Shown piece by piece: positions 31,729-42,571 of a stretch of DNA of 64,000 nt. Positions within the stretch are counted from its first letter, which is position 1. Each line of letters begins with the position of its first letter. The DNA lies in contig BCIO01000001.1 of the NCBI GenBank assembly GCA_001599975.1, positions 2,728,001 through 2,792,000 of the forward strand, read 5' to 3'. Source of the DNA: Cystobasidiopsis lactophilus. Lineage: Eukaryota; Basidiomycota; Agaricostilbomycetes; Agaricostilbales; Chionosphaeraceae. The notes beneath the pieces were generated by a model. It was given only the letters and a program-made list of their open reading frames with translations, was not told where the DNA came from and ran no database searches. Position numbers and translations under genes: made by a program.

Positions 31729-34280
31729 TCAAAAGATCTTGCCACTTTTCTTGCCCTTCTTGCTCTCCTTGGACCCTTTCTTCTCCATGTCGGTAGCTGC
31801 ATGCGACAAGGCTGCCCCTCCCACGTCCGACGGCTCATCGGGTGGGGGCGGCAAGCTGTTCCGTGTCGACTTGCTCCGCCCAAAGAATCGACCCAAAGTC
31901 CGCCGTTGATCCGGTGCAGCGGAAACAGCCGCCGGTGCTGATTCGATGCTGGTCGAGGGTGCCGGGATGGAGGCCGAGCTGTACGACTGGCTGAGATGCG
32001 AGTGGTAATTAGAAGAAGACGTGGCTGACGCCGCGTCGCTGTTGTCGGTGGCGCTATAAGGGTCTTGGGAGGCCGAACTATCCGAGGCGCCCCAGTTCGA
32101 AAGGAGAAGATGAGGTGCCGCCGACTCGTCCTCGACATGCCGGCCGTTTGGCAGCGCTGGTGGCGGAGGGCCGTCGTCTGCCGACGCCGACAGCTTGCCA
32201 GATGCGCTCCTCTTCGTCGACAGTCCAAAGAAGCTCCTCTTGAGTTCCTTAGTGGGCGACACGGCGACGCGCTCTGAAGACTCTGGAGGGGGTACGTCCG
32301 GCGTCGGAGTGGCGAGGTCTACAGAATTAGGTGGTTTAGAAAGGGAGAGGCCAGTTTGTAGAGGCGGTAAGTTATTAGGTTTCTTGGGGACCTTGGAGAG
32401 GTTCAAGGGCTGCGGGAAGTCGGGGAGGGTGGCCGATTCGTCTTCGCCGAACGACTTTGCTATTGCTGGCGGGACAAGCGCCGATGCCATTGGTTGCTCT
32501 TGCGGGAGGTCGGCGGCCTGGTAAAAAAGCACATAGCCGCTGCCGATGGCGTTCTCGCCGTAATACTTGGTGATCTCCGACTCGTCGATCTGGCTGATCG
32601 CGTCGTCATCGAAGCACAGCCAGCGCCCCATTGACTTGATTAGAGTGATATAGTGGCCATGATGGGGTCCTCTGTGGGCATGCGAGGTTGAATATGTTGT
32701 TCCCAAAAGTAGAAAGCGAAATGAAGGCTCACGCCCCGATGTGAACCACGATGGCCCATAAATTATACAGTCGGTCTGCATCCGGAGCGTCGTCTACAGT
32801 GTTGAAGAGCCGGAGCTCAAAGGGGAAAACCACGCGGTAGGTGAGCTTGGTGAAGCGCTGCAAGTCCTCTTGCCACTTGAAGCGCTTTAGATGCAGTGCC
32901 AAAACGTTCGGCAGGTGCTTTATCTTCATCCTGTTTGTCCACCCAAGAGCCTTAACAGGACACTCATGTGTGCAAACAAAAAGAAGGACGAACCTCTTTT
33001 CCGCCTCTTGTAGCCCGCAGCAAGTGTCGCACGAAAACTTGTTCTTGGAGTAGAGCATCTCAGAGGCGCTGAACTGCCGTAAGCACGCCGTCAAAGACGT
33101 GTTTTCTTCAATATCGATCGACAGGTCCAAGAAGGATTCGTCTCTTGAGGTGATCTGAATGGATTTGCAAGCACGGCCCAAGATTAGATTTCGGCAGATC
33201 AGGTAAGAGAGCGGGAGAGCGCACCGTTTCGCAGGTGAGGCAGCGGGTCTCATTAGTGAGGACGCCCTCGAACAGGCGGTGGATCCAGGTCGAGTACTGC
33301 CGGCTGCTTGCGGGCGTAGTGGAGGAGGTGGAGGTGGAGGCAGCGGTCATCGAGGGAGCGCCCGACGAGGCGGATGAGGCGGACGAGTGCTTCCTTTCTC
33401 TCTCCAGCTGCTCTGCAATCGTGTTCAACAGGTAGTTGAGGAACTCGTGGGCGTCCTGGTGCATGGTACTGCGGAACAGCTCGTTCTCCTTTTTGAGCTG
33501 GAGGATGAAGGCCGACGGGGCGGCGACGCCGGCCTGCTTGGTCTGTGCCGAAATGGCATAGAAGAGGTCTTTGAGGGTGGAAGTAAGGTTGGTATGCTCG
33601 AGGGCCGGGGCGTTGATGTTGAGCAAGGGTCCGGCGTCGCCATTAACGAGCACGCCGCCAAACTGTGCCACGGCCTGGACGGCGGGGGACGAACCTGGGA
33701 CGAGCGGCGGGCCTGCACCCTCTGGCGCGGTGGCATTGACGGCGTCGCTCCCCTTGCGCGGGCTGCTGGTGTTGCTCTTGCTGGATCCCGCTGTGGTCGG
33801 TCGCTGGCTCGGTTCCCCCTGCCCTTGCGCCGCCGACAAGCTGGCTCTTGTCGACTGGGCCACAAGAAGCTCTCTAAAAGGCTGGCAAAAGTAAAGTGCT
33901 TGCAACACCGAGTTGGCCTGGGCACATTGATTGAGCCGGCTGCCAAAGTGCGGAGTGGAAGGGAACCAGGGGCGGCTTCCAAAAGGGGTAGCTCACATAG
34001 CACGTCGCCCCAAAGTTCTGGAGACCATACAAACGCTCTGCTGCTGCCTCGCTGGCGAAGTGCAGAGGGACGGACGGCGCTTCAGCGGCGCCGGGAGTCG
34101 TGCTCTGGCTTGCGGCGCCAGTCCACCGGTTGAACACACTAGTGAATGCGTTCTCAGCTGCTGGACACGCTCTCTTGCACTCAGTAGACCCACTTCATTC
34201 ACAGCGGGCTGCAGAGTTGGTCGGCGGGTAGGAATGTCCAGCAATGGGTTGTTCCAAATCCGTTCGCCCCTCCTCGTCAT
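31729..34280 (-). CDS. Ubiquitin-specific protease of the USP12/USP46 (yeast Ubp9/Ubp13) group
   Basis: Start ATG at 34280 gives [20 protein letters not shown]; an intron with donor GTGAATG and acceptor GCTGAG joins it in phase to [16 protein letters not shown]. The Cys box is [10 protein letters not shown], followed after an intron by [71 protein letters not shown] and [18 protein letters not shown] (zinc-binding Cys pairs) lead to [17 protein letters not shown]. The His box is [20 protein letters not shown]. After [11 protein letters not shown] comes a long Ser/Pro-rich tail ending [17 protein letters not shown]. The enzyme removes ubiquitin; relatives act with WD40 activator proteins. The insert between the Cys box and the MHQDAHEF segment is Ser/Pro/Ala-rich. 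The N-terminal exon is the least certain part. Confidence 0.9.
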
Positions 34281-34357
34281 CAGCTGTGGGTCTATGGGCT
34301 TGCGTGCGACCGGCTGCCGCTGTCACCAACGCTAAAGTCCGAGCAAAGTGCTGGCAT

Positions 34358-34677
34358 CTACCTGCGGCTTTTAATCCTTGTGGAGGGAACCAATCCGATA
34401 TGCCGGATCCTCTTGCGCTGTGCCTCTGCCTCTGCCTCTGCCTTCTTCGCCTCCGCCCTCTTTTCACTTTGGACTGTGTTGTACTGCTCAAAATCTTCTG
34501 AGCCATCACCCGCCAATCGCATCCGGTCATACGATTTTCTGAGATCTGCTCCAGACGAAGAATTCAGGCTGCTCACGATTTCAGCTCACCGTTCCCTGTT
34601 TGTTGCTCGCCACACAGGGCACCTAACAAAAGGAACTGAGTTGGACTCGCACGGTGGCCACTGAGTTGCCCTCGCAT
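34358..34677 (-). CDS. Possible small basic, Lys/Glu-rich protein
   Basis: A minus-strand frame reads LNSSSGADLRKSYDRMRLAG, then EDFEQYNTVQSEKRAEAK and an Ala/Glu/Lys helix, ending KSRR at TAG (34358-34360). It looks coding, because the residue mix is balanced and a coiled coil is suggested. It lacks its own ATG; an ATG at 34677 joins it in phase through a possible intron (donor GTGCGA, acceptor GGTGAG). It lies just upstream of the deubiquitinase start and could also be part of that gene's N terminus through another splice, although I found no in-phase route. No family is recognised. Confidence 0.35.
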
Positions 34678-35441
34678 GGGCCACTCCGAAGGCGTCGACT
34701 TTGGAATCCGTGTAGGCATTCATGCACTGGCCACGCCACGGCCGCCTCAAACCTCATGAGCCACCTTCTCATCACCATCACTCCACCAGTCAGGGTTTTC
34801 GCAGCTGTGGTGATTCGATTGAAGCCTGATCTAGCATCCTTGATTCAAGATCCTTGGCGCAGAAATTTTGCATGTGCGTTGCTTGTCTTCTCTGTTCGGT
34901 TTACGCTGCCAATGGACTCTAGTTGTGCAGCTCGCTTTGGTCGAATTTGATGGTATGCAAGGCCACTTTGTCGTAATGCACCGAGTTGCAGAGCGCCGCA
35001 GACTCAAGTGACAACAGCTGTTTGAAGAGCTGGACCCAGCCAAAGCGTCGGAGCTCGCGCGTTTTACACAGATGGCGCAGGCCTCACCAATTACTACGAG
35101 GTCGGCAGTGGCGAAGTGGCAGCGACTCCCCTAGTCTGGAACTCTTTCAAGCCGAGACAACTTGGTTCAGCACGGCATCGGCTTTCGACGAGTTCAAAGG
35201 GAACAGGGGCCATCATTAGCGGATGTCTTTACATGCACAACGTTTCCAAACTTTTCTCACCCGAAGGGCGGCATGCTTCGGCATTGCCGCTCCCACCCAA
35301 AAAAAGTTCGTGCCACACTGGCAGCCGCGTCGCTTGGCGGCGCTTCCTCTATCAGACGCCTTTTCGCCCCTTGTCCCCCATCCAGCAGTTTAACAGTTCA
35401 AGGAGCTGCTTCGTTTGCGTTTCTCGACCAAAGCGCCAAAT
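34678..35441. other. Unexplained intergenic stretch upstream of the carrier gene
   Basis: No gene can be supported. The plus frame near 35015-35095 reads ELDPAKASELARFTQMAQ and the minus strand in the same place reads RFGWVQLFKQLLSLESAALC, both protein-like, but neither joins to a convincing start or continuation. The part after 35270 is pyrimidine-rich and is probably the 5' region of the carrier gene. Confidence 0.4.
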
Positions 35442-36919
35442 ATGGCCGCCCAACCTGCCACTTCCTCGGAGACAGCGCCCTTGCTTGCACAGCAAGATGG
35501 GTCAAAGCCCCAGTACCAGTCGTTGCCCAGAACAGAAGAGCCGGTAAAGGACGTCGAGGATCTGCCTGAAGGCGCTACCGTCGACCCCGAGGCTTTGCCA
35601 GATGCGAAGTCAGCAGCCGAGCGCCGCGCCAGCTTGATCCGCTGGTCGCTGTTCTACACCGTCCTGGCTATCGTTGTCGCCATCCTGCTGTTCTTCGCAT
35701 TCAAGGACGGGAAGGTGAATCGCCTCTCGCGATTCGAAGGGTAGAAGACGCTGACCAATTTGTGTCTCCGATGATAAGGGCGAATTCGACTGGAAGGGCG
35801 CGCTTAAGAAGGCCGGCGGAGGAGGACTCAGCGGGGCCATGGCTATGATCATCCAGGTCTTTGCTTTGATGCCTCTCCGAACGATCATGAACTATCAATA
35901 CGTGAGTCGTTGCTTCTTCCGACCAACTTTCCCCATCCAAGCCAGTCTAACGACTACCCTTTTGTCAGCGGTACGGCGGTACAATGGTCGCTGCTACCAA
36001 GCACTTGCATGCACAAGGGTGGGGACGCTTCTACGCCGGCCTGGGGCCAGCGCTCTTCCAAGGCCCGATCGCTCGATTTGGCGATACTGCTGCCAATGCC
36101 GGCATTTTGGCCCTTCTCTCGTCCAACCCATTCCTTAAGCAACTGCCGAGCCCCGTTAAAACCATCTTTTCGTCTATCGCGGGCGCTTTGTTCCGCATGA
36201 TCCTTGTTCCAAGTTAGTTTTCGTTCAATTTGTGGACTGCCCTTCGATCTTACTGACACTCCATACAATTGCAGTTGACACCTTGAAGACGACCATGCAA
36301 ACGCAAGGACCGTCTGGTGTCAAGATCTTGAAGGACCGCGTCAAGGCATATGGGGTTGGCACGCTTTGGGTAGGCACTATACACCCTTCTTCTTGAAAAA
36401 TCTTTTCCTGAATGTGATGTTGCATAGTATGGTGCCTTTGCCACGGCGGCGGCGTCATTCGTGGGCAACTTCCCATGGTTCGCCACCGTGAGGCTGCTTT
36501 AGTCCCTTTTTGTCCCGCTACATATTCTGAGCGTGTCGCAGTATAACTGGCTCCAAACAACTCTTCCCGTGCCGGACCACACTGGCACCCGTCTTCTTCG
36601 CCAAGCGTTTATCGGCTTTGTGGCGTCGGTTGTCAGCGACACCATCTCCAACTCCCTGCGGGTGCTCAAGACCTACCGCCAAGTCAACCAAGCCAAGATC
36701 GGTTATAAGGCGGCTGCCAAGAAGATCATCGAGACGGAAGGCTGGACTGGCTTGTTCGGACGTGGTCTGGGCACTCGCATCCTGTGCAATGGCATCCAAG
36801 GCTTGATGTTTTCCGTCCTCTGGAAGCTGTTCCAGGACCTGTACGTTGCTTTTCATCTCGGTATTTGCACTTTATTCTTACAATGTGGCATCTGCAGCAT
36901 CGAGAAGAAGAAGGTCTAA
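35442..36919 (+). CDS. Mitochondrial carrier-like protein with an N-terminal membrane anchor
   Basis: Start ATG at 35442 (MAAQPATSSETAPLLAQQDG). Unlike classical carriers it begins with about 65 hydrophilic residues and then an extra helix, WSLFYTVLAIVVAILLFFAF, before the carrier repeats. Carrier features: MIIQVFALMPLRTIMNYQY (first repeat, signature PLRT instead of PxDxx), FYAGLGPALFQGPIARFGDT, MILVPIDTLKTTMQTQGP (second repeat with a normal PIDTLKT), YGVGTLWYGAFATAA, SDTISNSLRVLKTYRQ (third, degenerate) and EGWTGLFGRGLGTRILCNG. It ends IEKKKV at TAA 36917-36919. Six short introns are inferred. The degenerate first and third signatures and the extra helix suggest a divergent carrier, perhaps not in the inner membrane. 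The substrate is unknown. Confidence 0.8.
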
Positions 36920-37132
36920 AAAGTCGGGGAACATGCAGATGAGTGTGGCCCAATGGACGGAGCTCCTTTGCCCGCTCCCACCACAGCATAGACTTGTAAC
37001 CGGCATTCTTGTGCATTTTGGCGACCACATCGCTGTCGCTGCTACTATGGACGATCAGCGGCTCACGCTCGGTTCACAAAAATTTTGAGATCTTGAGGTC
37101 AAGGAGCTTTGTTCGTTAGCAACCGCGACATC

Positions 37133-39519
37133 ATGGGCCGGGCACCTCGCAAAAAGAAGATTAGGGAGGCCAGGGAGGCAACGACGCCCCAGACCGCCAA
37201 GCCGGCTTCTGGCTCGCAGACCAAGCGAGAACACGATGTGCTGCCCATGATCCAGCAGCTCACCGCCGAGACCTCCTCGGCTGACGACCGCATGTGGGCT
37301 TGCGCTGCTTTGTCACATCTACTCAGCGACAGCGACAAAGCCATGCGCCGAATGGTTGGCAGCCAAAAAGTCGTCGACTTGCTGATCGCCCGCTGCAACG
37401 TCCAAGGCATCGAGGCGGACGTTCACGTTCGAGCGGAGGCACTGGGAGCCCTCAGAAACTATGCTGTGGAGGCGGGAGCAGAAGTCTGTGCAGAGGTAAG
37501 GTGGCCTCTAGGCCCGCATTGGAATTTCGCTAAATTTTTGTTTGGACTGCATTGGACAGATGTACAACAAGGGCCTCTTGCCGGTGCTCCTGGCACAACT
37601 GCCTTTGATATCGCATACCATCTCACAGCTGATTCCAAGCGGTCTGGCGGCAACGGGGAATGGCGAGGACCAGGACGGCACCGAACAGCGCAAGGCCATT
37701 GTGTGGGATTGGACAGAGAATGTCCTCACATTGCTTTGGTGCTTGGCGTCAGTCGAGTTTTGCTGCTTGTTTAAAGCGGTGTAGCTAAACAGAGCTCTCT
37801 CACACCGCAGCGAATCGGCGCCCAAATCGCTGCCGTCCATTTCTGCCAGCCCAGCCCTGGCGCCCTTCTTCCTTTCGCTCGTCCAGCTTTACACCGACCA
37901 TACCAAACTTGTTCCACCTATGCCTGCGGCCGTACCACTGGCCGCCCTCCACTGCTTCTCTGCTTTGACCGACTCCAACCCTGCCTTCGCTCTCCCGTGC
38001 TTGCACCTCGATCTCGAACCTCTTTTGACCCTCATCCGGACTCCTTCGCGCTCTAAAGAGAAGCATTCTGCCACGAAGCATCTTTTGCGAGTCTTGGCCG
38101 TTTCCATCTTGCTCAGCATCGTCAACGCCGCCTCCTTGCCGCTTTCCGAGTCTAAGGCTGCGACCGACCCCGAAGCCGCCGACCCAAAGGAAGAAAAGAG
38201 GCAAAAGAAGCAAAACGACTTGCTGGCTGGCGAGCTCAAGACCCCTCTGGATTCGGGCGCGCTTGACCTGCTTGTTTCCGGTCCCTCAGGAGGCGCGCTG
38301 ACCGAACAAACGTTTGAGACGGAGGACGACTTCCAAAATGTGCAGATTCAATTGGAGGTACTTGGACAATTTTGCCTGAGCTTGGATGGATTGCACGGGG
38401 AGGAGGAAGACGAGTGGCAAGGCATCCCCGGCGGTGACGACGAGGACGAGGAAAACGACATGGAGATGGACCAGGAGCCGGCAAACGGGGACGACGTCGA
38501 GATGAACGGGCTCGTGCACCAAAATGGGGATGCGGCGAAGCTGGCGAGCAACGTCAGCTCCAGCATGGCCCAGGTTCTACTCCAGTCCAACCTGGTCTTT
38601 CGGTTGCTCGACTTGACGTCTTCTGTCCAGCCTACTACGAACCCAGACCTGATTTCCACCGCCACCAACAACACGCTGTCCCCTCTCGACCAAATCAAGA
38701 ACCTGGTCCGCCTGCGCGCGGCCGAGGCGCTGAACAATCTGCTTTTCACTTTGGCTCGGGCCCATCTTGCCTCCCCCGACGCACCTTGTGTTCTTCCAAC
38801 TGATACACTACAACAGCTCTGGGAAGCCACGTTCACCTTGCTCGCCTCTCCGAGCGCCGATGGCTTCTCGGTGGACCTCAAGGTGGCTCTCATAGGATGC
38901 GTTCTGGCTCTGATCCAAATTGCACAAGAGGACCTCAATGTGGGAGCCGGGGAGACGCCGTTCTTGCTCGGCGTATTGGGCCAGGGCGCGGGGGTGGAAG
39001 AGGTGCAGGTGCGGGCGGTGGCGGCTCTGGCTTTGCTTGGCGCCCGACCTTCGGTGTCTGTCGAAGAGAACCAGGTACGTCTCCTTGCCTCTTTTAGATT
39101 CAGGGTGCATCGCTCATCCCGATGTTCGATCCACAGAGCATTGGTTTGGCGCTCATCGCGCCGTTCAAAAATTTCACACTAGCTCAGCAATCCATCACGC
39201 CCGCTATGCACCCTCAGCTGTCGGTTTTAGCTCAGGCCTTGGACTCGCTGATGGACCTCTACGCGGACGAGACACGGCAGTACGACTCTGTGTTCGCGAC
39301 CCAAGGCTTTCTGCCCGTTTTGAAGAGCGCGTTGCCTGCCTTCAAGTCTGTGGTAAGCGGCTTTTTCTCCCTATTCACGATAGCAGTAGACTAAGCGGCT
39401 GTGCCGACCGATAGGCCAAGAAGGTGGACAAGCGCAAGTTCACCGAGCTCCGCTTCCGATGCGACGGCGTCACCACCAACTTGGCAGCGTTCATCCAGTA
39501 TAGACAATCCCTGCGCTAG
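37133..39519 (+). CDS. SYO1: Syo1-type symportin (ARM/HEAT-repeat ribosomal protein import adaptor)
   Basis: Start ATG at 37133 (MGRAPRKKKIREAREATTPQ), a basic N terminus typical of Syo1. ARM-like helices follow: VLPMIQQLTAETSSADDRMW, HVRAEALGALRNYAVEAG and, after an intron at 37496-37559, MYNKGLLPVLLAQLPLI. WTENVLTLLWCLASESAPK spans the next junction. A long exon (to about 39074) contains LLRVLAVSILLSIVNA and an acidic loop GGDDEDEENDMEMDQEP near 38430-38475, which in Syo1 binds the Rpl11 partner. The last exons give SIGLALIAPFKNFTLAQQSI and FTELRFRCDGVTTNLAAFI. Known role: Syo1 co-imports Rpl5 and Rpl11 for 5S RNP assembly, together with Kap104. Length (about 700 residues) fits. Confidence 0.82.
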
Positions 39520-39932
39520 CCTTGCATCGAGGCTTCATACACATACCCTCTATGCATTTCGGATCCCATGTTTCGGGCCAGGACCCTTACCCATTTTAGC
39601 CTTCGCACCTTCCTCCCTTTGCTCTGGGACAAAACCGAGGTTTTGCGCGGTTGCCCAAACTGGAGGACACAATGAGGTCAAAGCGCTCTTATCACCTGCT
39701 AGATCGATTCCTGGGTTGCTGAGGCTCCAAGATCTTGCAGCTTGCCGCAGTTCGCTCTGCCCCATTTCCCCTGGTCGACCGCCTCCAGTTCGCCCACCGG
39801 CGCCGTCACTGGGCCGCCTCGGCTGCACCACCAATTCGACCCAACTGCTTCCACCTCTTTGCTCCCGTCGCTGACCGTCGCAGAGACCCCGAGTGCGTCC
39901 CAGCGCCTTGCTTGGCTTCATTAGCGTTTTAG
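39520..39932. other. Intergenic / undefined 5' part of the BED-hydrolase gene
   Basis: 413 bases between the SYO1 stop and the first confident exon of the next gene. It must hold that gene's promoter and start exon(s). A Ser/Pro/Thr-rich frame (39742-39924) looks partly coding but does not join in phase with the exon at 39933. Confidence 0.4.
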
Positions 39933-41185
39933 ATCGCGGGCGGGAAGCTGACCGGCGAGCGCTGCTCCTCAGTCGACGACGGCCCTTCTACTCCCAAAGG
40001 CAAAGGCGGCAGACCTCGCGACTTTGTGTGGAACTAGTTGAGTCGCCAGGGCTGTTGCACACTCTTGCCAAGCTTACGCCCAAATCTCGCCTCGCTCACG
40101 CAGCTTCAACGGTGCGTGAACAGCGATTTAGCTTGTCCACTCAAAAGTTTCTGAGCTGACCAGGACCTCGTCATTTCGCAGGCGACAACCAGCGAGCGAC
40201 GTGCAAGTACTGCAACTGGCAAACGGACCGGCCTAAGGCCTTTCGCATGCGAGCGCACCTGTTGACTTGCCCGTCTTGTCCCCAAACCGAGCGCGACCGC
40301 ATCCACGCCATCCAAGAAGCCAAAGAGCTCTCCTCCGCCGCCAAAGAAGCCGAGCTCCTCGCCTTGTCCAACATCCCCGTCGACCCCACCAGCTCGACGC
40401 CGCTGCAAAACTCGCCAGTCCCCGGGTCTTCCTCCGCCACTCCGATCCGACCTCCTTCCTCCAACAACCACGGAGGCTCTTCTTCTGCCAACGGCGCTGA
40501 CGAGTATCTCGTCGAACCTCAGACTCGAAAGCGCAGGCTCGAATCCACCAAGTGGGTATCCTTCTTCAGACCTCGGAAGTCCGATGGGCACCCGTGTCTC
40601 ATTGAGGTGGTACACAGAGCCATGTCTACTTCCAAATCCAAAACGCCGGCGCCCGCCTTGCGCTCGCCCATCACCTGCCACGGTTCGTGGGACCCTACTC
40701 CGACTTTTGCTTTCACAGAAAGCTGATTTGCGCTTCTGAGCAGTCCTCGATGCCACGTCTGGCAAACCAGCGGGCGGCATGAACTGCCGATTGGACCGCC
40801 TGACGCCCACTGGCTTTCTCCTCTTAGCCTCTGGGTTGGTTTCTCACCTCTTGTCCATCTCCGCTTGTTAACGGACTCGCACGGAAATTGAAACAGAGTG
40901 ACGGACCTGGACGGCCGGTGCAGCAACCTGCTCACGCCCTCGGCCACGGTCGAGACGGGCATCTACAAGATCACTTTCTTCACCCAAGAGTTCTTCAACC
41001 TCCGCTCCGTCGCTTCTTTCTACCCCTTTGTCGAGGTTTGTGGCCTTCTCCTGTTCATATCAGCTGCGAGGATCTAAAGTGGCTTTCTCGACCAGATCAC
41101 TTTTGAGATTAAAGAGGAGGACGCCCACTACCACGTTCCCTTATTGCTGTCGCCTTTTGCCTACTCGACCTACCGGGGCTCCTAG
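39933..41185 (+). CDS. BED zinc finger joined to 5-hydroxyisourate hydrolase, 5' end undefined
   Basis: Exon 39933-40036 gives [16 protein letters not shown](Y); an 8-base exon 40104-40111 adds FN(G); the exon from 40182 gives [15 protein letters not shown] and [10 protein letters not shown], a BED finger (C-x2-C...H-x4-C). After a Ser/Pro linker, an intron in phase (donor near 40551, acceptor near 40617) leads to [20 protein letters not shown], then across an intron [36 protein letters not shown]-like [15 protein letters not shown] and [18 protein letters not shown]. The hydrolase part has all hallmarks (CHVLD His, YHVP His, C-terminal YRGS); it opens 5-hydroxyisourate in purine degradation. 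No stop separates the two parts in the frame, so a fusion is suggested. The ATG at 40621 could instead start a separate hydrolase gene. The true start lies upstream of 39933. Confidence 0.72.
40104..40111 (+). other. 8-base microexon in the BED domain
   Basis: CTTCAACG between CTCACGCAG and GTGCGT. It joins ...RDFVWN(TA) to (GC)GACAACCAGCG in phase, giving [17 protein letters not shown], a BED-like order. Confidence 0.7.
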
Positions 41186-41603
41186 GCACCACTGTGTGGT
41201 TTCATGGTATAATATCACGATTTTGTAGAGCCGCTGTGTTGCTCAAATGGAATCGCAATCGAGGAAAGTGGGAAATCAAAGTTGTTACAATTGTTTGGTC
41301 CTTCCTCCCGTTCGCGCTTTGCGTCCTGGCGAAGGGAATCAGAAAGCTAACTAGAACATAGTCAAGGGGCGTAAAAGAAAGCTCTAAAGGATGCCGCCCG
41401 TCCTCGCCACACCTGTTGGGGTTGTGTTCCATCTATTAAGCAGTCGAGGGGGTCGCTTGGTCGGGGTGGGTTATACTCTTGCTTGCGTGAGGAAAAGAGA
41501 GGGAAGGGGAAAGGTGGGGGGAAATGCAGAGGTGTGTGTGGCCGGGTGGCGGCGCGCCGGGAGTCGAATAAGCCGGGAGGGAAGCAGGCCATTTGGCTTT
41601 TGT
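41186..41603. other. Intergenic, convergent 3' ends of the hydrolase and UBC12 genes
   Basis: 418 bases without a supported gene; purine-rich on the plus strand around 41480-41530. It should contain the two 3' untranslated regions. Confidence 0.5.
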
Positions 41604-42571
41604 TCATTTCAACACTCTGTGCGTAAGAAAGAGTGAGCAAAAGCTCCCATGAGAGAAGGGGATAAAGAGGAGGGATGACTACGCACCTATCAAAAGTCTC
41701 GCTCTTGACCGAACCGCCTTTGAGGGACTGCTTGACGTTGGCGGCGAACTGGGCTCGGTCTCGCCTCAAGTCTTCCGCTGCCTCTGCATCACCTCGATAT
41801 ATTTCAGCACCCAGCCACACGAACGAGGAGCAGGGAGATTTGGAAGGACAAACCTTTGTTGAGCGGGTCGTCGGCGTTGGGCTCGAGGAAGAGGTACTGG
41901 AGGCCGACCATGACCGAGTTGAGGTTGAGGACGGGCTTCCAGTCCTCCCTGAGGATGTTCAAGCACACGTTGCCTTCTAGGTCGAGGTTGGGATGGTAGA
42001 TCTGCGAATGGCCAGATCTTCAGCCTTTGTGCGACACAATGCTGAAGCGATGCGACGGACCTTTTGGGTGCACTTGACCTTGGGCGGTTCGTGAGGGTAG
42101 TTGGAGTTGATGGTGAACTTGAAGAGGAAGGCGCCGCCCTTGTACATGCCTGGGTGTGGTTCGTGGTCAGCTTGTCACTCCGCTGTCTGCCAGTGACCCG
42201 ATCCGCGCACCCTCGTCTGGCGTGATGGTCAGGTTGAAGTTGAGGAGGTCAGCTGGGTCCGGGAAGTTGGTTTGCATCGTCGACGGCAGGTCCAGCTCCG
42301 TCAAGTCTTTGTGTGTCTCGACTCCATCACCCATCCTCCTCCTCACAGGCAAGCCACAGCGCACCTTTCTGAACCCGGATTTGAGCAGCGCTCGTCTTGG
42401 GCTTCTTCTTGGCCGCCGCATCCTCGTTCTTCTTCATCGACCAGATCTATATCCCAAAGCGTGAGTGGCAGCTCTCCCCCCTCGTTTCTCTGGACCAAAC
42501 CCACTTTGATCACTGTCCAAGCCAAGCCCTCAGCATGTAGGCCTTGACAAGCCAGAGGACTAAGGCTCACT
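41604..42571 (-). CDS. UBC12: NEDD8-conjugating enzyme Ubc12 (UBE2M)
   Basis: The exon at 42446 downward reads [20 protein letters not shown], needing a preceding MIK as in Ubc12. This is supplied by an 8-base exon 42512-42505 (TGATCAAA) whose first A comes from an exon ending at 42571, so the ATG is split by an intron. Then come [53 protein letters not shown], the active-site block [39 protein letters not shown] and [18 protein letters not shown]. It ends SETFDR|VLK at TGA 41604-41606. Cys in NVCLNIL is the thioester site. The enzyme transfers NEDD8/Rub1 to cullins. Length (about 185 residues) is normal. Confidence 0.9.
42505..42512 (-). other. 8-base microexon completing the UBC12 start codon
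   Basis: TGATCAAA between GGACAG and GTGGGT. With the A at 42571 it reads ATGATCAAA (MIK) and joins IWSMKK in phase. Confidence 0.7.

Noticed and set aside
34424-34445. Short CCTCTG repeat
   Set aside because: Only about three and a half units; it lies opposite an Ala/Glu-rich coding-like frame and is not a notable satellite.
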